Positions 17,474-27,600 are shown, numbered from the stretch's first letter. The stretch: 64,000 bases of DNA from CAWHQZ01 sp963831645 (GCA_963831645.1 CAWHQZ010000017.1:620001-684000), one strand, 5' to 3'. The notes: generated from the letters alone by a model not told the origin. Program-made: numbers and translations.

Positions 17474-17586
17474 CGCCCGTGAATTAGCACAAGCCGGCAC
17501 CCAACTGCTACGGATAGGATCAAGCACGGCCATGACGTTTTGTTTGAGAGTCGAGGACTCGGTGCAGAGGTATCCAGAAACAACAA

Positions 17587-17614
17587 GCCCGCGCGGGTGC
17601 GAACCCGCGCGGGC
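17587..17614 (-). terminator. Intrinsic terminator downstream of livK
   Basis: A perfect 11-base inverted repeat (GCCCGCGCGGG/CCCGCGCGGGC) with a six-base loop. Read on the minus strand it is followed by TTGTTGTTTCTGG, and it lies about 28 bases after the livK stop, the right place and polarity to end the livH-to-livK transcript before the SRAP gene. Confidence 0.75.
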
Positions 17615-17641
17615 CGTCGTTACTAAAACCAGCTCAGCTGA

Positions 17642-18754
17642 TTACATGCTCTTGTCTTCGGCGTAGTTGCCGTTCGACCACTTGTACCAGACGTAATCCG
17701 CGTCCTTGATGTCGCCCTTGTCATCGAAACGAATCTTGCCGACGACGCTGTCGGTGTCAGTTTTTCCAAGGGCATCGACGACCTTGTCGAATTCGGTACC
17801 GCCTGCCGCCTTGACCGCGTCGGCCCACACCTGGATCGCGGCATAGGTATAAAGCGTGTACCCTTCCGGATCATAGCCGCCGTCCTTGAACTTCTTGACA
17901 ATGTTTGCTGCGTTAGGGTTGCCGCGCGGATCAGGAGCGAAGGTGAAGATCATGCCTTCGCCGGCCGGTCCCGTGATGGTCCAGAACTCGAGCGTGTTGA
18001 ACGCGTCACCCGAGACCATCAGCGCGTTCATACCCTGGTCGCGCATCTGGCGCAGGATGAGCCCGCCTTCGGTGTGATAGCCGCCCACATACACCACGTC
18101 GACCTTGGCTTCCTTCATCTTGGAAACGAGCGCGGTATAGTCCTTTTCGCCAGCCGTATAGGACTCGTTCAGCACCTCCTTGCCGCCGGCGGCGTTCAGC
18201 GCCTTGCGGGTCTCATCGGCCAACCCTTTGCCGTAGGGGCTCTTGTCGTCGAGAATGGCGATGTTCTTGCCGGCGAAGTTCTTGGCGAGGAAGTTGCCGG
18301 CGACGATGCCTTGTGCATCATCGCGGCCGCAGACGCGGAAAACTCCCTTGCCGGGCCGCTCGTCGGTAAACTTCGGGTTGGTGGAAGCCGGGGAAATCTG
18401 CACGATGTTCTCTTCGGCATAGACGGCAGAGGCCGGAATCGAAGAGCCCGAGCAGAAATGACCGGCCACGAAGGCGACCTTCTTGGAAACGAGATCATTG
18501 GCAACGGCAACCGCCTGCTTGGGATCGCAAGCATCGTCGCCGACGTTGAGGACGAGCTTCTCGCCATTGACGCCGCCCGCTTCGTTGATCTCGGCGACCG
18601 CCATCTCGGCGCCGCGTTTGAGCTGCTCGCCGAATGCAGCATACTGGCCGGTCATCGGTCCCGCCACGCCGATCTGAATATCGGCGAGTGCGGCCGTGGC
18701 CGTCAGCGCGAGGCCGAAACCAAGCGCCACGCCAGTCATAAGAACTTTCTTCAT
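17642..18754 (-). CDS. livK: Branched-chain amino-acid ABC transporter, periplasmic binding protein
   Basis: Periplasmic type I solute-binding protein of 370 residues that captures leucine, isoleucine, valine or related substrates and hands them to LivHM. It starts with a signal peptide (MKKVLMTGVALGFGLALT to ALA, cut before DIQIGVAGPMTG). Conserved features are GPMTGQYAAFGEQLKRGAEM, the VAGHFCSGSSIPAS hinge and NPKFTDERP. The ATG at 18754 is favoured over one six bases upstream because AGGGAG then sits seven bases away. It is the last gene of the run and is followed by a strong terminator. Amides or other hydrophobic ligands remain possible substrates. Confidence 0.92.
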   Translation of the reverse strand: MKKVLMTGVALGFGLALTATAALADIQIGVAGPMTGQYAAFGEQLKRGAEMAVAEINEAGGVNGEKLVLNVGDDACDPKQAVAVANDLVSKKVAFVAGHFCSGSSIPASAVYAEENIVQISPASTNPKFTDERPGKGVFRVCGRDDAQGIVAGNFLAKNFAGKNIAILDDKSPYGKGLADETRKALNAAGGKEVLNESYTAGEKDYTALVSKMKEAKVDVVYVGGYHTEGGLILRQMRDQGMNALMVSGDAFNTLEFWTITGPAGEGMIFTFAPDPRGNPNAANIVKKFKDGGYDPEGYTLYTYAAIQVWADAVKAAGGTEFDKVVDALGKTDTDSVVGKIRFDDKGDIKDADYVWYKWSNGNYAEDKSM

Positions 18755-18850
18755 ACTCATTCTCCCTTGTTATCGCCCTTGGGGGCGAACTCTTGCTACT
18801 TCAGTTTGCGAACGTCACGCAGCGCATGAACCCGGCCCGACGTTAACGCG

Positions 18851-18908
18851 TGTCCGGTAGAATGCTCCGGACGCTGGTCCGGTGCATGCTCCTGCCGCAT
18901 GCTCTAGC
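18851..18908. repeat. Possible degenerate copy of the intergenic palindromic repeat
   Basis: On the minus strand this starts CTAGAGCATGC, like the CTAGAGCAC boundaries of the copies at 3969 and 51204, and contains a CCGGAC/GTCCGG hairpin. The central part differs, so membership is tentative. It lies between livK and the DUF6867 gene. Confidence 0.3.
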
Positions 18909-18916
18909 ACTTCTTT

Positions 18917-19285
18917 TCAACCCTTGTCAGCCACCACGTTCTTTTCGCGCCAGCTCAACGGTCCGGTTCGTTCGTATATCCAGCTGTATTGGGTCGTCAT
19001 CTGCTCGGTACGCCGGATGCGATAGCCAAGATAGGCGGCGGCGATCAGAACCAGGGTGTCCACGACATAGTAGTAAGCCGACAGAAGGTTGGCGCCGAAC
19101 AAGGCGTAGTGGAAGAAGCGCAGGGCCAGCCCAAGCAGTAGCATATAGGCTACCGCCTGCCACAGAGGGCGCCATTTGTGGGCGAGCGACCGGCCGGCCA
19201 GGAACGCCGCGCCGCCGCCGATCACTACAGTCATGAAAAAGAATACAGAAAAGCCGCTTTCGTCGAAGAGGTTAGCCGTTTCCAT
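18917..19285 (-). CDS. DUF6867 small membrane protein of the liv operon
   Basis: A 122-residue integral membrane protein with about three hydrophobic segments (VFFFMTVVIGGGAAFLAG, AVAYMLLLGLALRFFHYALFG and YYVVDTLVLIAAAYLGYRI) and a short polar C-terminus ending WIYERTGPLSWREKNVVADKG-like charged residues. It belongs to an uncharacterised family found beside branched-chain amino-acid ABC transporters in Hyphomicrobiales, and its position between livF and livK fits that. A role in assembly or stability of the transporter is conceivable but unproven. The ATG at 19285 is preferred over a TTG two codons earlier. Confidence 0.72.
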   Translation of the reverse strand: METANLFDESGFSVFFFMTVVIGGGAAFLAGRSLAHKWRPLWQAVAYMLLLGLALRFFHYALFGANLLSAYYYVVDTLVLIAAAYLGYRIRRTEQMTTQYSWIYERTGPLSWREKNVVADKG

Positions 19286-19296
19286 GACCAATATTC

Positions 19297-20022
19297 CTAA
19301 TGCACCCCGCCTTCCAGATAAGCGGCTCTGATTTCGTCCTTCGCCAAAAGCTCCCGGCCCGGTCCCGACATGGTGATGCGACCATTGACCATGACGTAGC
19401 CGCGATGGGCGAGCCTGAGTGCATGAAAGGCGTTCTGCTCCACGAGAAAAACCGTCAGACCGCGCTCGCGATTCAGCTCTCCAATCGTGGCAAAGATCTG
19501 CTTGACAATCAGGGGAGCCAAGCCGAGGGAGGGTTCATCGAGCAACAACAGCCGTGGCCGGCACATCAAGGACCGTGCAATGGCGAGCATCTGCTGCTCG
19601 CCGCCGGACAAAGTACCGCCGCGCTGCGATTGCCGCTTTTCAAGAATGGGGAACAGCGCAAAGGCCCGCCCGAGGTCTTCCTGAAAATGCCCGGGCTCCG
19701 TCGTGGCTGCGCCCATTTGCAGGTTTTCCAGCACCGTCATGCGCGGAAATATCCGCCGGCCTTCGGGAGCCTGGGAGATTCCGGAGCGCATGATGACATG
19801 GGTCGGTAGATTGGTGATGTTGCGGCCGTTGTAGGTGATGGTGCCCGAACGGGCGCGGTTTACCCCACACACGGTCATCATCAAGGTCGACTTGCCGGCC
19901 CCGTTGGAACCGATCAGGGTTACGATCTCGCCTTCATTGACGTCGAGATCGACGCCCCTGAGCGCCTGGATGCGGCCATAAAAGGTCTCGACGCCACGTA
20001 CGGAAAGCATCGGAGCGGTCAT
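19297..20022 (-). CDS. livF: Branched-chain amino-acid ABC transporter ATPase LivF
   Basis: Cytoplasmic ATPase subunit powering import. The 241-residue product has Walker A GSNGAGKST, the Q-loop region SQAPEGRRIFP, the signature LSGGEQQM, Walker B LLLLDEPSLGLAP and the switch His in FLVEQNAF. It follows livG with a four-base overlap (20019-20022), so the two ATPases are translationally coupled. The size is standard for LivF, which lacks the extra C-terminal segment of LivG. Confidence 0.94.
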   Translation of the reverse strand: MTAPMLSVRGVETFYGRIQALRGVDLDVNEGEIVTLIGSNGAGKSTLMMTVCGVNRARSGTITYNGRNITNLPTHVIMRSGISQAPEGRRIFPRMTVLENLQMGAATTEPGHFQEDLGRAFALFPILEKRQSQRGGTLSGGEQQMLAIARSLMCRPRLLLLDEPSLGLAPLIVKQIFATIGELNRERGLTVFLVEQNAFHALRLAHRGYVMVNGRITMSGPGRELLAKDEIRAAYLEGGVH

Positions 20023-20921
20023 TGCTGCCTGCCTCCGTCCTTGTTTCCGCTCTTGCGTCGGACGGGTTTGCCGGGTTTGGGAGCAGCGATTACAGCTGCG
20101 ACCTCCGCGTCTTCATCGACACCCAGGTAGGCGCGCACGACGGCAGGATCTTTTCTGACGAAGTCCGCTGAGCCATCGGAGATCTTCTCGCCGTAGTCGA
20201 GCACGACGATGTGGTCTGAAATTCCCATCACAACGCTCATATCGTGTTCGATCAGCAGGATTCCGATGCCGTGATCGGCGCGGATGAAGCGCAGCAGACG
20301 ATTCAATTCATCCGACTCGCGAGGGTTAAGGCCGGCGGCGGGCTCGTCCAGGCACAACAGCAGGGGGTCTGTGCACATGGCGCGGGCGATCTCGAGACGC
20401 CGCTGGGCCCCGTAGGGCAGGTCCGCCGCCGGGTCATCGGCGCGCTCGATGAGCCCGACCTTGTCCAGCCAGTACTTGCATTTGACGATCGCTGCCGCCT
20501 CCGCGTCCCGGTAGATCCTGAGGCCCAGAATTCCGGACACCGTGAAGCCGGAGGCGCGCATCAGCGTGTTGTGCTGGGAGATCATCAGGTTCTCCAGCAC
20601 CGTCATGCCGCCGAACAGGCGAATATTCTGAAAGGTGCGCGCCACCTTGGCGCTCGCAGCGATGCGAAAATCATCCATGCGCTCGAGAAGGAACTCTGAG
20701 CCATCCTTGTGCCGGAGCGTGAGGCGCCCCTCTGTAGGCTTGTAGAAGCCGGTAATGCAGTTGAACACCGTCGTCTTACCGGCCCCGTTGGGGCCGATGA
20801 GGGCGGTAATGTCGGTGCGGCCGACCGTGAAGGACAGGTCGTCGATGGCCACTAGGCCGCCGAAACGCATCGTCAGGTGCTCGACCCTGAGAATCGGGTC
20901 CTGCTGCCAGCTCTCCGGCAT
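20019..20921 (-). CDS. livG: Branched-chain amino-acid ABC transporter ATPase LivG
   Basis: Second ATPase subunit of the importer. The 300-residue product has Walker A GPNGAGKTT, the signature-like LPYGAQRRLEIARAM, Walker B LLLCLDEPAAGLNP and the His in LLIEHDMSVVM. The C-terminus carries an added basic tail after the GVDEDAEV segment (KPGKPVRRKSGNKDGG), beyond the usual LivG length of about 255 residues. That tail looks low-complexity and may be unstructured. It shares a single base with the livM stop at 20921 and overlaps livF. Confidence 0.94.
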   Translation of the reverse strand: MPESWQQDPILRVEHLTMRFGGLVAIDDLSFTVGRTDITALIGPNGAGKTTVFNCITGFYKPTEGRLTLRHKDGSEFLLERMDDFRIAASAKVARTFQNIRLFGGMTVLENLMISQHNTLMRASGFTVSGILGLRIYRDAEAAAIVKCKYWLDKVGLIERADDPAADLPYGAQRRLEIARAMCTDPLLLCLDEPAAGLNPRESDELNRLLRFIRADHGIGILLIEHDMSVVMGISDHIVVLDYGEKISDGSADFVRKDPAVVRAYLGVDEDAEVAAVIAAPKPGKPVRRKSGNKDGGRQQ

Positions 20922-22288
20922 CAGCCGTGGCCCTCGGTGATCAGGTCGGATGAAACCTTTTTCTTCTCGCGCAGGTAGACCGTCGGCTCACGGCTTGAAG
21001 CGAGGCCGCGCGGGCGCCACAGCATAACGAGCACCAAGGCGATACCGAACAACAGCATGCGTATCTGGGATGGATCAAAATCGTTGCCGAAGATGGCCTT
21101 GAGAAAATGCAGCTGTCGCAGCATCTCGAGCCCGCCGATGAAGACTATCGATGACAGCACGACCCCGATCTGGCTCGACATGCCTCCCAGAACCACGATG
21201 GCGAGAATGGTCGCAGATTCGAGGAAGTTGAAGCTCTCGGGTGAAATGAAACCCTGCTTGGTGGCAAAAAACGAGCCGGCGAAACCGCCGAACATGGCGC
21301 CGATGGCAAAGGCCGTAAGCTTGGTATTGGTAGTGTTGAGCCCAAGCGAGCGGCAGGCTACCTCGTCCTCGCGCAGCGCCTCCCAGGCGCGGCCGATCGG
21401 CAGCTTGCGCAGGCGGTTGGTCACGAAGAAGGTGGCGAGCGCGAGAGCGACAATCAGATAGTAGAGGAAGATCTGGCGATGCAGGGTGGAATACTCGATG
21501 CCAAAAGTTGCGGCAAAGCCGTTCTCGTCATTGGTGAATGGAATGCCGAAAAATGACGGGCGCGGAATCCTGGACAGGCCGGCCGGGCCGTTGGTGACCT
21601 CTTGCCAGTTCAAAAGGATGATGCGGACGATCTCGCCAAACGCCAGCGTGACGATGGCGAGATAGTCGCCCCGCAGCCTGAGGACCGGGAAGCCCAGCAT
21701 AATGCCCCAAAACGCCGCCATGATGCCGGCCAGAGGCAGGCAAATCCAGAAACTGAAACCAAAGTGCTGAGCCAGGAGAGCGTACGAATACGCTCCGACC
21801 GCATAGAATGCCACGTATCCGAGATCGAGCAGGCCGGCGAGGCCGACCACGACCTGGAGCCCCCAGCCCAGCATGATGTAGGTAACAATCAGAATCGACA
21901 CGTCCATCACGTAGCGATCGGATATGGGGAGGAACGGAAGGACGATCCCAAAGGCCAGGACGCCGAGGCTCAGATATTTGCCGGCGTCGACCAGAGGAGC
22001 CGCGGCGCGCAAGCGCTCCGACACTGCGGCCCGGGCAGCAGGGGGTCTGTTCCACACGAACAGATGCAACAACAACCGCCCCACAAAGACAGCGGCGCAA
22101 GGGATGATCACCCACCAGGGGCGGTAGGTGAGCACAAGATCGAGGCCGCCCACCGATTCCGTCTTGATCCCGGCGGTCGGGAAAAAAATCGCGAAAGCGA
22201 CGATTGTGGCAAACAGGCTGTCTTTGAGTGCGGCGGTGAGGTCCGAGCCCCGGGCGAGTTCTGCAGGCTTCACCTCTGCAATCGCCAC
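20921..22288 (-). CDS. livM: Branched-chain amino-acid ABC transporter permease LivM
   Basis: Inner-membrane permease of 455 residues. The core contains the LivM pattern GLAGLLDLGYVAFYAVGAY, followed by LRLRGDYLAIVTLAFGEI, and the C-terminal EAA-like cytoplasmic loop GRAWEALREDEVACRSLG that contacts the ATPases. The N-terminal about 130 residues form an additional hydrophobic region, as in many alphaproteobacterial LivM proteins. It is adjacent to livH with a three-base gap. The last residues (REKKKVSSDLITEGHG) are hydrophilic and overlap the livG start. Confidence 0.93.
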   Translation of the reverse strand: MAIAEVKPAELARGSDLTAALKDSLFATIVAFAIFFPTAGIKTESVGGLDLVLTYRPWWVIIPCAAVFVGRLLLHLFVWNRPPAARAAVSERLRAAAPLVDAGKYLSLGVLAFGIVLPFLPISDRYVMDVSILIVTYIMLGWGLQVVVGLAGLLDLGYVAFYAVGAYSYALLAQHFGFSFWICLPLAGIMAAFWGIMLGFPVLRLRGDYLAIVTLAFGEIVRIILLNWQEVTNGPAGLSRIPRPSFFGIPFTNDENGFAATFGIEYSTLHRQIFLYYLIVALALATFFVTNRLRKLPIGRAWEALREDEVACRSLGLNTTNTKLTAFAIGAMFGGFAGSFFATKQGFISPESFNFLESATILAIVVLGGMSSQIGVVLSSIVFIGGLEMLRQLHFLKAIFGNDFDPSQIRMLLFGIALVLVMLWRPRGLASSREPTVYLREKKKVSSDLITEGHG

Positions 22289-22291
22289 GGG

Positions 22292-23215
22292 TCACACCTT
22301 CTCGATTTCCGGTTTGCCGAGCAGCCCTTGAGGCAGGAAAATCAGCACTATGGCGAGCATCGCGAAGGCGGCCACATCCTTGTATTCGACAGTGAAATAG
22401 GCGGACCAGAAGGTTTCGATGAGGCCGATCACGATGCCGCCGAGCATGGCGCCGGGAAGCGAGCCGATACCGCCGAGCACGGCCGCGGTGAAGGCTTTGA
22501 TGCCCGCTGCGAAGCCGATGTAGAAGTCGATCACTCCATAATAGAGAAGATTGAGAAGGCCCGCCACGGCGGCGAGGGCCGCGCCGATGACGAAGGTCAG
22601 GGAGATCGTGCGATCGACGTTGATGCCGAGCAAGCTCGCCATCCTCATGTCCTGCTCGCAGGCCCGCTGGGCGCGGCCGAGCGGTGTGCGAGTAATCAGG
22701 TAGGTGAAAATGGCCATCAGAACCACGGTCAGGATGACGATCAGGATCTGAATGTTGGAAAGCTGCACCGCGAAGCCGTCGTGCTCCATGAGCTTGTAGC
22801 CGCCCACGATGATCGGCTGCAGCGGCTTCGGGCGGGCGCCCTGGGTAAACTGAATGTAGTTGGAAAGCACGATCGACATGCCGATGGCGGTGATGAGGGG
22901 GGCCAGGCGGAAAGACCCGCGCAGGGGCCGGTAGGCGACCCTTTCGATCGTCCATCCGAAAACGCCGGCAACCAGCATCGAAAGCGCCAGCACGATGAGC
23001 AGTGCGAGAACGGCCAAGGCCAGGCCTGTGCTGGCGAGGAGACCGAGGGCGATTATCGCCATCAGGGCAATGAAGGCGCCCACCATGAACACGTCGCCAT
23101 GGGCGAAGTTGATCATGCCGATGATGCCATAGACCATGGTGTAGCCGATGGCGATGAGCCCGTAGATCGATCCGAGCGTGATGCCGTTGATGAGCTGCTG
23201 GAGAAAGTACTCCAT
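22292..23215 (-). CDS. livH: Branched-chain amino-acid ABC transporter permease LivH
   Basis: Inner-membrane permease of 307 residues and first gene of the livHMGF-DUF6867-livK run. It starts MEYFLQQLINGITLGSIYGL, the normal LivH N-terminus, with GMINFAHGDVFMVGAF shortly after and the coupling loop TPLGRAQRACEQDMRMASLLG. The ATG at 23215 has the purine-rich AGAGGGGGGTGT directly upstream; an in-frame start at 23332 would add 39 non-homologous residues. The 5' leader contains a hairpin (23244-23266) just upstream of the ribosome site. Confidence 0.94.
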   Translation of the reverse strand: MEYFLQQLINGITLGSIYGLIAIGYTMVYGIIGMINFAHGDVFMVGAFIALMAIIALGLLASTGLALAVLALLIVLALSMLVAGVFGWTIERVAYRPLRGSFRLAPLITAIGMSIVLSNYIQFTQGARPKPLQPIIVGGYKLMEHDGFAVQLSNIQILIVILTVVLMAIFTYLITRTPLGRAQRACEQDMRMASLLGINVDRTISLTFVIGAALAAVAGLLNLLYYGVIDFYIGFAAGIKAFTAAVLGGIGSLPGAMLGGIVIGLIETFWSAYFTVEYKDVAAFAMLAIVLIFLPQGLLGKPEIEKV

Positions 23216-23243
23216 ACACCCCCCCTCTACTCGTTCCCACCCG

Positions 23244-23280
23244 AGGCGCCGAAGATTGCGGCGCCTGTCTTTTTCTGTTT
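23244..23280 (+). terminator. Plus-strand intrinsic terminator-like hairpin in the livH/RND intergenic region
   Basis: Stem AGGCGCCG/CGGCGCCT (8 base pairs) with a seven-base loop, followed on the plus strand by GTCTTTTTCTGTTT. No plus-strand gene ends here; it would stop transcripts running antisense through liv. On the minus strand it would be a hairpin in the livH 5' leader. Confidence 0.55.
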
Positions 23281-23428
23281 GGCGCGTCCCATTAACTCTG
23301 CAGGTTCGCGACCGCGTGCCAGCCACAATCACAATAAAGCAAGAATCTATCGGTGGAAAGCCGCAGGCGTAGTCGACGTGTGCGTAAAATGAAGGGGTGA
23401 GTCACAAATAAACTGACCTAAACGTCGA

Positions 23429-23457
23429 TTTACATGCCGCCCGGGCGACACTATCTA
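23429..23457 (+). promoter_or_regulatory. Predicted sigma70-type promoter of the RND operon
   Basis: TTTACA, 17 bases, then TATCTA. The expected start site falls within a base or two of the ATG at 23465, so the mRNA may be leaderless or nearly so; only a weak AAGAG lies upstream of the ATG. Confidence 0.45.
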
Positions 23458-23464
23458 AGAGCCC

Positions 23465-24619
23465 ATGAAAAAGCGCTTTTTCATCATCGGCGTCATCTTC
23501 GCGATTCTGATCGGCGGACTGTCCTTTTTTCATTTCGTGTTTCTGCCGAACATGATCAAACAGGCGATTTCCGGCGCGCCGCCGCCGACCGAGACCATAT
23601 CGGCCGAGCCGGCCAGGGTGGAACGCTGGCCGCTCTTCGTGCGGGCAATCGGGACAGTCACCGCGGTGAACGGCATCGACGTTGCGGCGAAGACGGCCGG
23701 CATCGTGCGCGAGTTTTATTTCGAGTCAGGAAGCGAAGTGCAGGCAGGCTACAAACTCGTCCAGTTCGACGATGACGCCGAGCGGGCCGACCTGCGCAAT
23801 CTGGAAGCCTTGCTGAAGAGCGCCGGACTCGAGTTCACGCGGCAAGACCAGCTGGCAAAGAAGGGCTACTCGCCGACGAAGGAGCTGGAGACGGCTCGTG
23901 CCCGGCGCGACGAACTGGTGGCGCGGATCGACCGCGTAAGAAAGACCATAACCGACAAGACCATCCTGGCTCCGTGGAGCGGACGGCTCGGCATGAGGCA
24001 GGTCGACGTCGGGCAGTATGTGGACACTGGAAAGCCCCTCGTGTGGCTGCAGACGGTGGATCCGCTGTACATCGACTTCACCATCCCCGAACAGGAATAC
24101 GCCCGGATCAAGGTGGGCCAGACGGTGGAAGCCGCCTTCAGCGCCTACCCGGGCGAGACCTTCAAGGGCACCGTAGAAGCCACGGAGGCCCGCGTGGATG
24201 CCGCCACGCGCGCCTTCTCTGTGCGCGCCACGCTGCCGAACCCCGAGCGCAAGGTCGCCTCTGGTATGTTCGCCAACGTGAAGATACTGGTGGGCGAGCC
24301 CGAACGGGTGCTGACAGTGCCGGCAACCGCCATAACGTATAGTCTCTATGGTGATGCGGTGTACGTCGTGACGCCGAAAAAGGCCGCGGGAACGAGTTCG
24401 TCAGCCAGCGACGGCAAGGCGTCGGAACCGGCTCTCGAGGCAGAGCGCCGCTTCGTCAAGGTGGGTGAAGTGCGCGACGACCGCGTCGCAGTGTTGGAAG
24501 GCCTGAAGGAAGGCGACCAGGTAGTGAGTGTCGGCCAGCTCAAGCTCCGGCCGGGATCGCCGATCCGGGTCGACAACACCGTCAAGCTTGAGCAGACGGG
24601 CGAGGTCAAGGTCGAGTAG
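23465..24619 (+). CDS. RND efflux periplasmic adaptor (membrane fusion protein)
   Basis: HlyD/AcrA-like adaptor of 384 residues linking the inner-membrane pump at 24622 to an outer-membrane channel. An N-terminal membrane anchor or signal (FFIIGVIFAILIGGLSFFHF) is followed by a lipoyl half (TAGIVREFYFESGSEVQAGYKL), a short helical hairpin with EFTRQDQLAKKGYSPTKELE, the second lipoyl half (DKTILAPWSGRLGMRQVDVG) and beta-barrel and membrane-proximal domains. There is no lipobox cysteine. It is separated from the pump gene by two bases. No TolC-type gene is in the window, so a distant channel must be shared. The pump's drug or metabolite substrates cannot be inferred. Confidence 0.9.
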   Translation: MKKRFFIIGVIFAILIGGLSFFHFVFLPNMIKQAISGAPPPTETISAEPARVERWPLFVRAIGTVTAVNGIDVAAKTAGIVREFYFESGSEVQAGYKLVQFDDDAERADLRNLEALLKSAGLEFTRQDQLAKKGYSPTKELETARARRDELVARIDRVRKTITDKTILAPWSGRLGMRQVDVGQYVDTGKPLVWLQTVDPLYIDFTIPEQEYARIKVGQTVEAAFSAYPGETFKGTVEATEARVDAATRAFSVRATLPNPERKVASGMFANVKILVGEPERVLTVPATAITYSLYGDAVYVVTPKKAAGTSSSASDGKASEPALEAERRFVKVGEVRDDRVAVLEGLKEGDQVVSVGQLKLRPGSPIRVDNTVKLEQTGEVKVE

Positions 24620-24621
24620 CC

Positions 24622-27600
24622 ATGGGCGCCTTCACCGATCTTTTCGTACGCCGGCCGGTGCTGGCTTCGGTCGTCAGCCTGCTCATCCTGCTCGTCGGGC
24701 TGCAGGCCGGCTGGAATCTGCCCATTCGCCAGTACCCCGAGATCACCAAGACCACGATCACCATCACGACCGGATATCCCGGGGCCAACGCCGACCAGAT
24801 CAAGGGATTCATCACCACGCCGATCCAGCAGGCGGTGGCGAGTGCGGAAGGCATCGACACGCTGACCTCGTCGTCGGCGCAGAACGTCAGCACGGTGACG
24901 CTCAATCTCCGCCTCGACGCAGACGCCGACCGGGCGGTGTCGGACGTGCTGGCGAAGGTTAATCAGGTCCAGGACGTATTGCCCGACGAGGCCAACGATC
25001 CGATCGTCACGCGCACGACCGGCGAGGGCTATGCGCTGATGTACATCGGCTTCAACTCGAAGCAGATGTCCTCTTCGCAGATCAGTGACTACCTCAATCG
25101 CATCGTTCAGCCGAAGCTGCAATCGATCAACGGGGTCGCCAACGCCGAAATCCTCGGCGGACAGACCTTCGCCATGCGCATCTGGCTCGACCCCGATCGT
25201 ATGGCTTCGTATGGAGTGACGCCCCTCGAAGTCAGCCGGGCGCTCGCGGCCAACAACTTCACGACTGCTGCCGGCGAGATCAAGGGCGACTACATACAAA
25301 TCAACATCAACGCGCAGACTTCGCTGGAAAGCGTCCAGGGTTTCGAAAACCTCGTGGTGGTGAGCCGCAACGACACTCTAATCCGGCTCGGCCAGATTGC
25401 CCGCGTTGAGCTCGGCCCCGAGAACGCCAATTCCTCCTCGGTGTTCGATGGCCTGAAGGCAGTGTTCATCGGCGTCTACACGACGCCTTCAGCCAATCCG
25501 CTGACCGTGATCGACAACGTGCGCAAGGCGATGCCGGAAATCCAGGCGCAGCTGCCGGCTGGGCTCGAGGCCGCCATCGCCTATGACGCCACGGTCTTCA
25601 TCAAGGAATCGATCAAGGAAGTGGCCAAGACCTTGGGCGAGGCGGCGCTCATCGTCATCGTGGTGATCTTCCTGTTCCTGGGCTCGGTGCGCTCGACCTT
25701 CATACCCATCATCACCATCCCCTTGTCGCTCATCGGCGTCCTCATGTTGCTGCTGGCGATGGGATATTCGATCAATCTCTTGACCCTTCTGGCGCTGGTG
25801 CTGGCGATCGGCCTGGTCGTCGACGACGCCATCGTGGTGGTCGAGAACGTGTACCGGCACATCGAAGAGGGAAGCAAACCCTTCGAAGCCGCCCTTCAGG
25901 GGGCGCGCGAGATCGCGTTGCCCGTCATCGGCATGACGATCACGCTGGCGGCGGTCTATGCGCCGATCGGCTTTACGTCGGGCCTGACCGGTGCGCTGTT
26001 CCGGGAGTTCGCCTTCACGCTGGCCGGCGCCGTCATCGTCTCAGGGGTTGTTGCGCTGACGTTGTCGCCGATGATGGCCTCGAGGCTGCTGCGCCACCAG
26101 TCATCGAAGCGCGGCTTCGCTGGATTTCTCGACCGCATGTTCGACGGTCTGCGGTCGCGCTATCAAAGGCGGCTCCACAATTCGCTCAACTATCGTCCGG
26201 CAACCATTTTCATGCTTGCCTGCGTGTTGGTAGCAACCGGGCTGATGTACAGAACCACCGCCAAGGAACTGGCGCCGGAAGAGGATCAAGGCATCCTCTT
26301 CACGCTGGTCAACTCGCCGCAATACGCCAATCTCGATTACCTGGAGCGCTATGTCGACGAAGTCGGCAAGGCATTCGCTTCCCTGCCTGAGAAACAGAAC
26401 TACTTCGGCATCATCGGCTTCCAGGGCGTGCACTCGGCTTTTGCCGGGGTGTTGTTCAAGCCGTGGGCCGAGCGCGAGCGCGGGCACCAGGCCATCCTCC
26501 AGGAGCTGCAGCCGAAGCTATCCCAGGTTGCGGGCGTGCAGGCCTTCGCGTTTGCGCCGCCCTCGCTGCCGGGCAGCTCCGGCGGCCCGCCGTTCCAGTT
26601 CGTGGTGACCTCCGCCGGCGATCACCAGGAGCTTGCTGACGTCCTCGACAAGATCAACCAGGAGGCACAGAAGAGCGGCCTGTTCCTCTTCACCGATGGC
26701 GACTTGCGTTTCGACACGCCGCAGATCGAGCTGAAGATCGACCGCGACAAGGCCAACCAGCTTGGCGTGACCATGCAGGACGTGGGCGCCACGCTCGCAA
26801 CGCTGCTGGGCGGCAACTACGTCAACCGCTTCAACATGCAGGGGCGCAGCTACCAGGTGATTCCACAGGTGCCGCGCAACTTTCGTCTAACTCCAGAATG
26901 GTTGTTGCGCTACCAAATCAAGACGGCTTCCGGCAGCATGGTGCCTCTGTCATCACTCGCCACCGTTGAACGTTCGGTGCAGCCGACCGCGCTCAACACC
27001 TTTCAGCAGCTTAACTCAGCCACGGTTTCCGGAGTGCCGTTCCCCGGCCGCAGCATGGGTGAGGCGGTCGCCTTCATGCAGCAGAAGGCCGCTGAGCTTC
27101 TGCCGCAAGGCATGGGCTACGATTGGCAGGGTGAGGCGAGGCAGTTCGTGCAGGAGGGCGACACCTTGGCGCTCACCTTTGTGTTTGCGCTCATCGTGAT
27201 TTACCTCGTGCTGGCCGCCCAGTTCGAAAGCTTCCGCGACCCGCTGATCATTCTGGTGGCGCTGCCGACCGCGATGTTCGGTGCGCTGCTGCCGATGAAT
27301 CTCGGCGCGGCGTCCATCAACATCTACACTCAGATCGGACTGGTCACGCTCATCGGGCTCATCTCCAAACACGGCATCCTGATGGTCGAGTTCGCCAACC
27401 GTCTCCAGGATGAAGAGGGTCTCGACCGCCGCAGTGCGATCGAACGAGCGGCGGCGGTGCGGCTCAGACCCATTCTCATGACCACCGCAGCGATGGTCGT
27501 GGGCATGGTGCCGCTGCTCATTGCCCAGGGCGCCGGCGCGAAGAGCCGCTTCGACATTGGTCTCGTCATCGCCGCCGGCATGACGATCGGCACCATGTTC

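Noticed and set aside
21528..23392. Two long open frames (one on each strand) across the livM-livH region
   Set aside because: They overlap livM and livH entirely, are rich in Arg/His/Gly typical of out-of-frame GC-rich sequence, and resemble no family.
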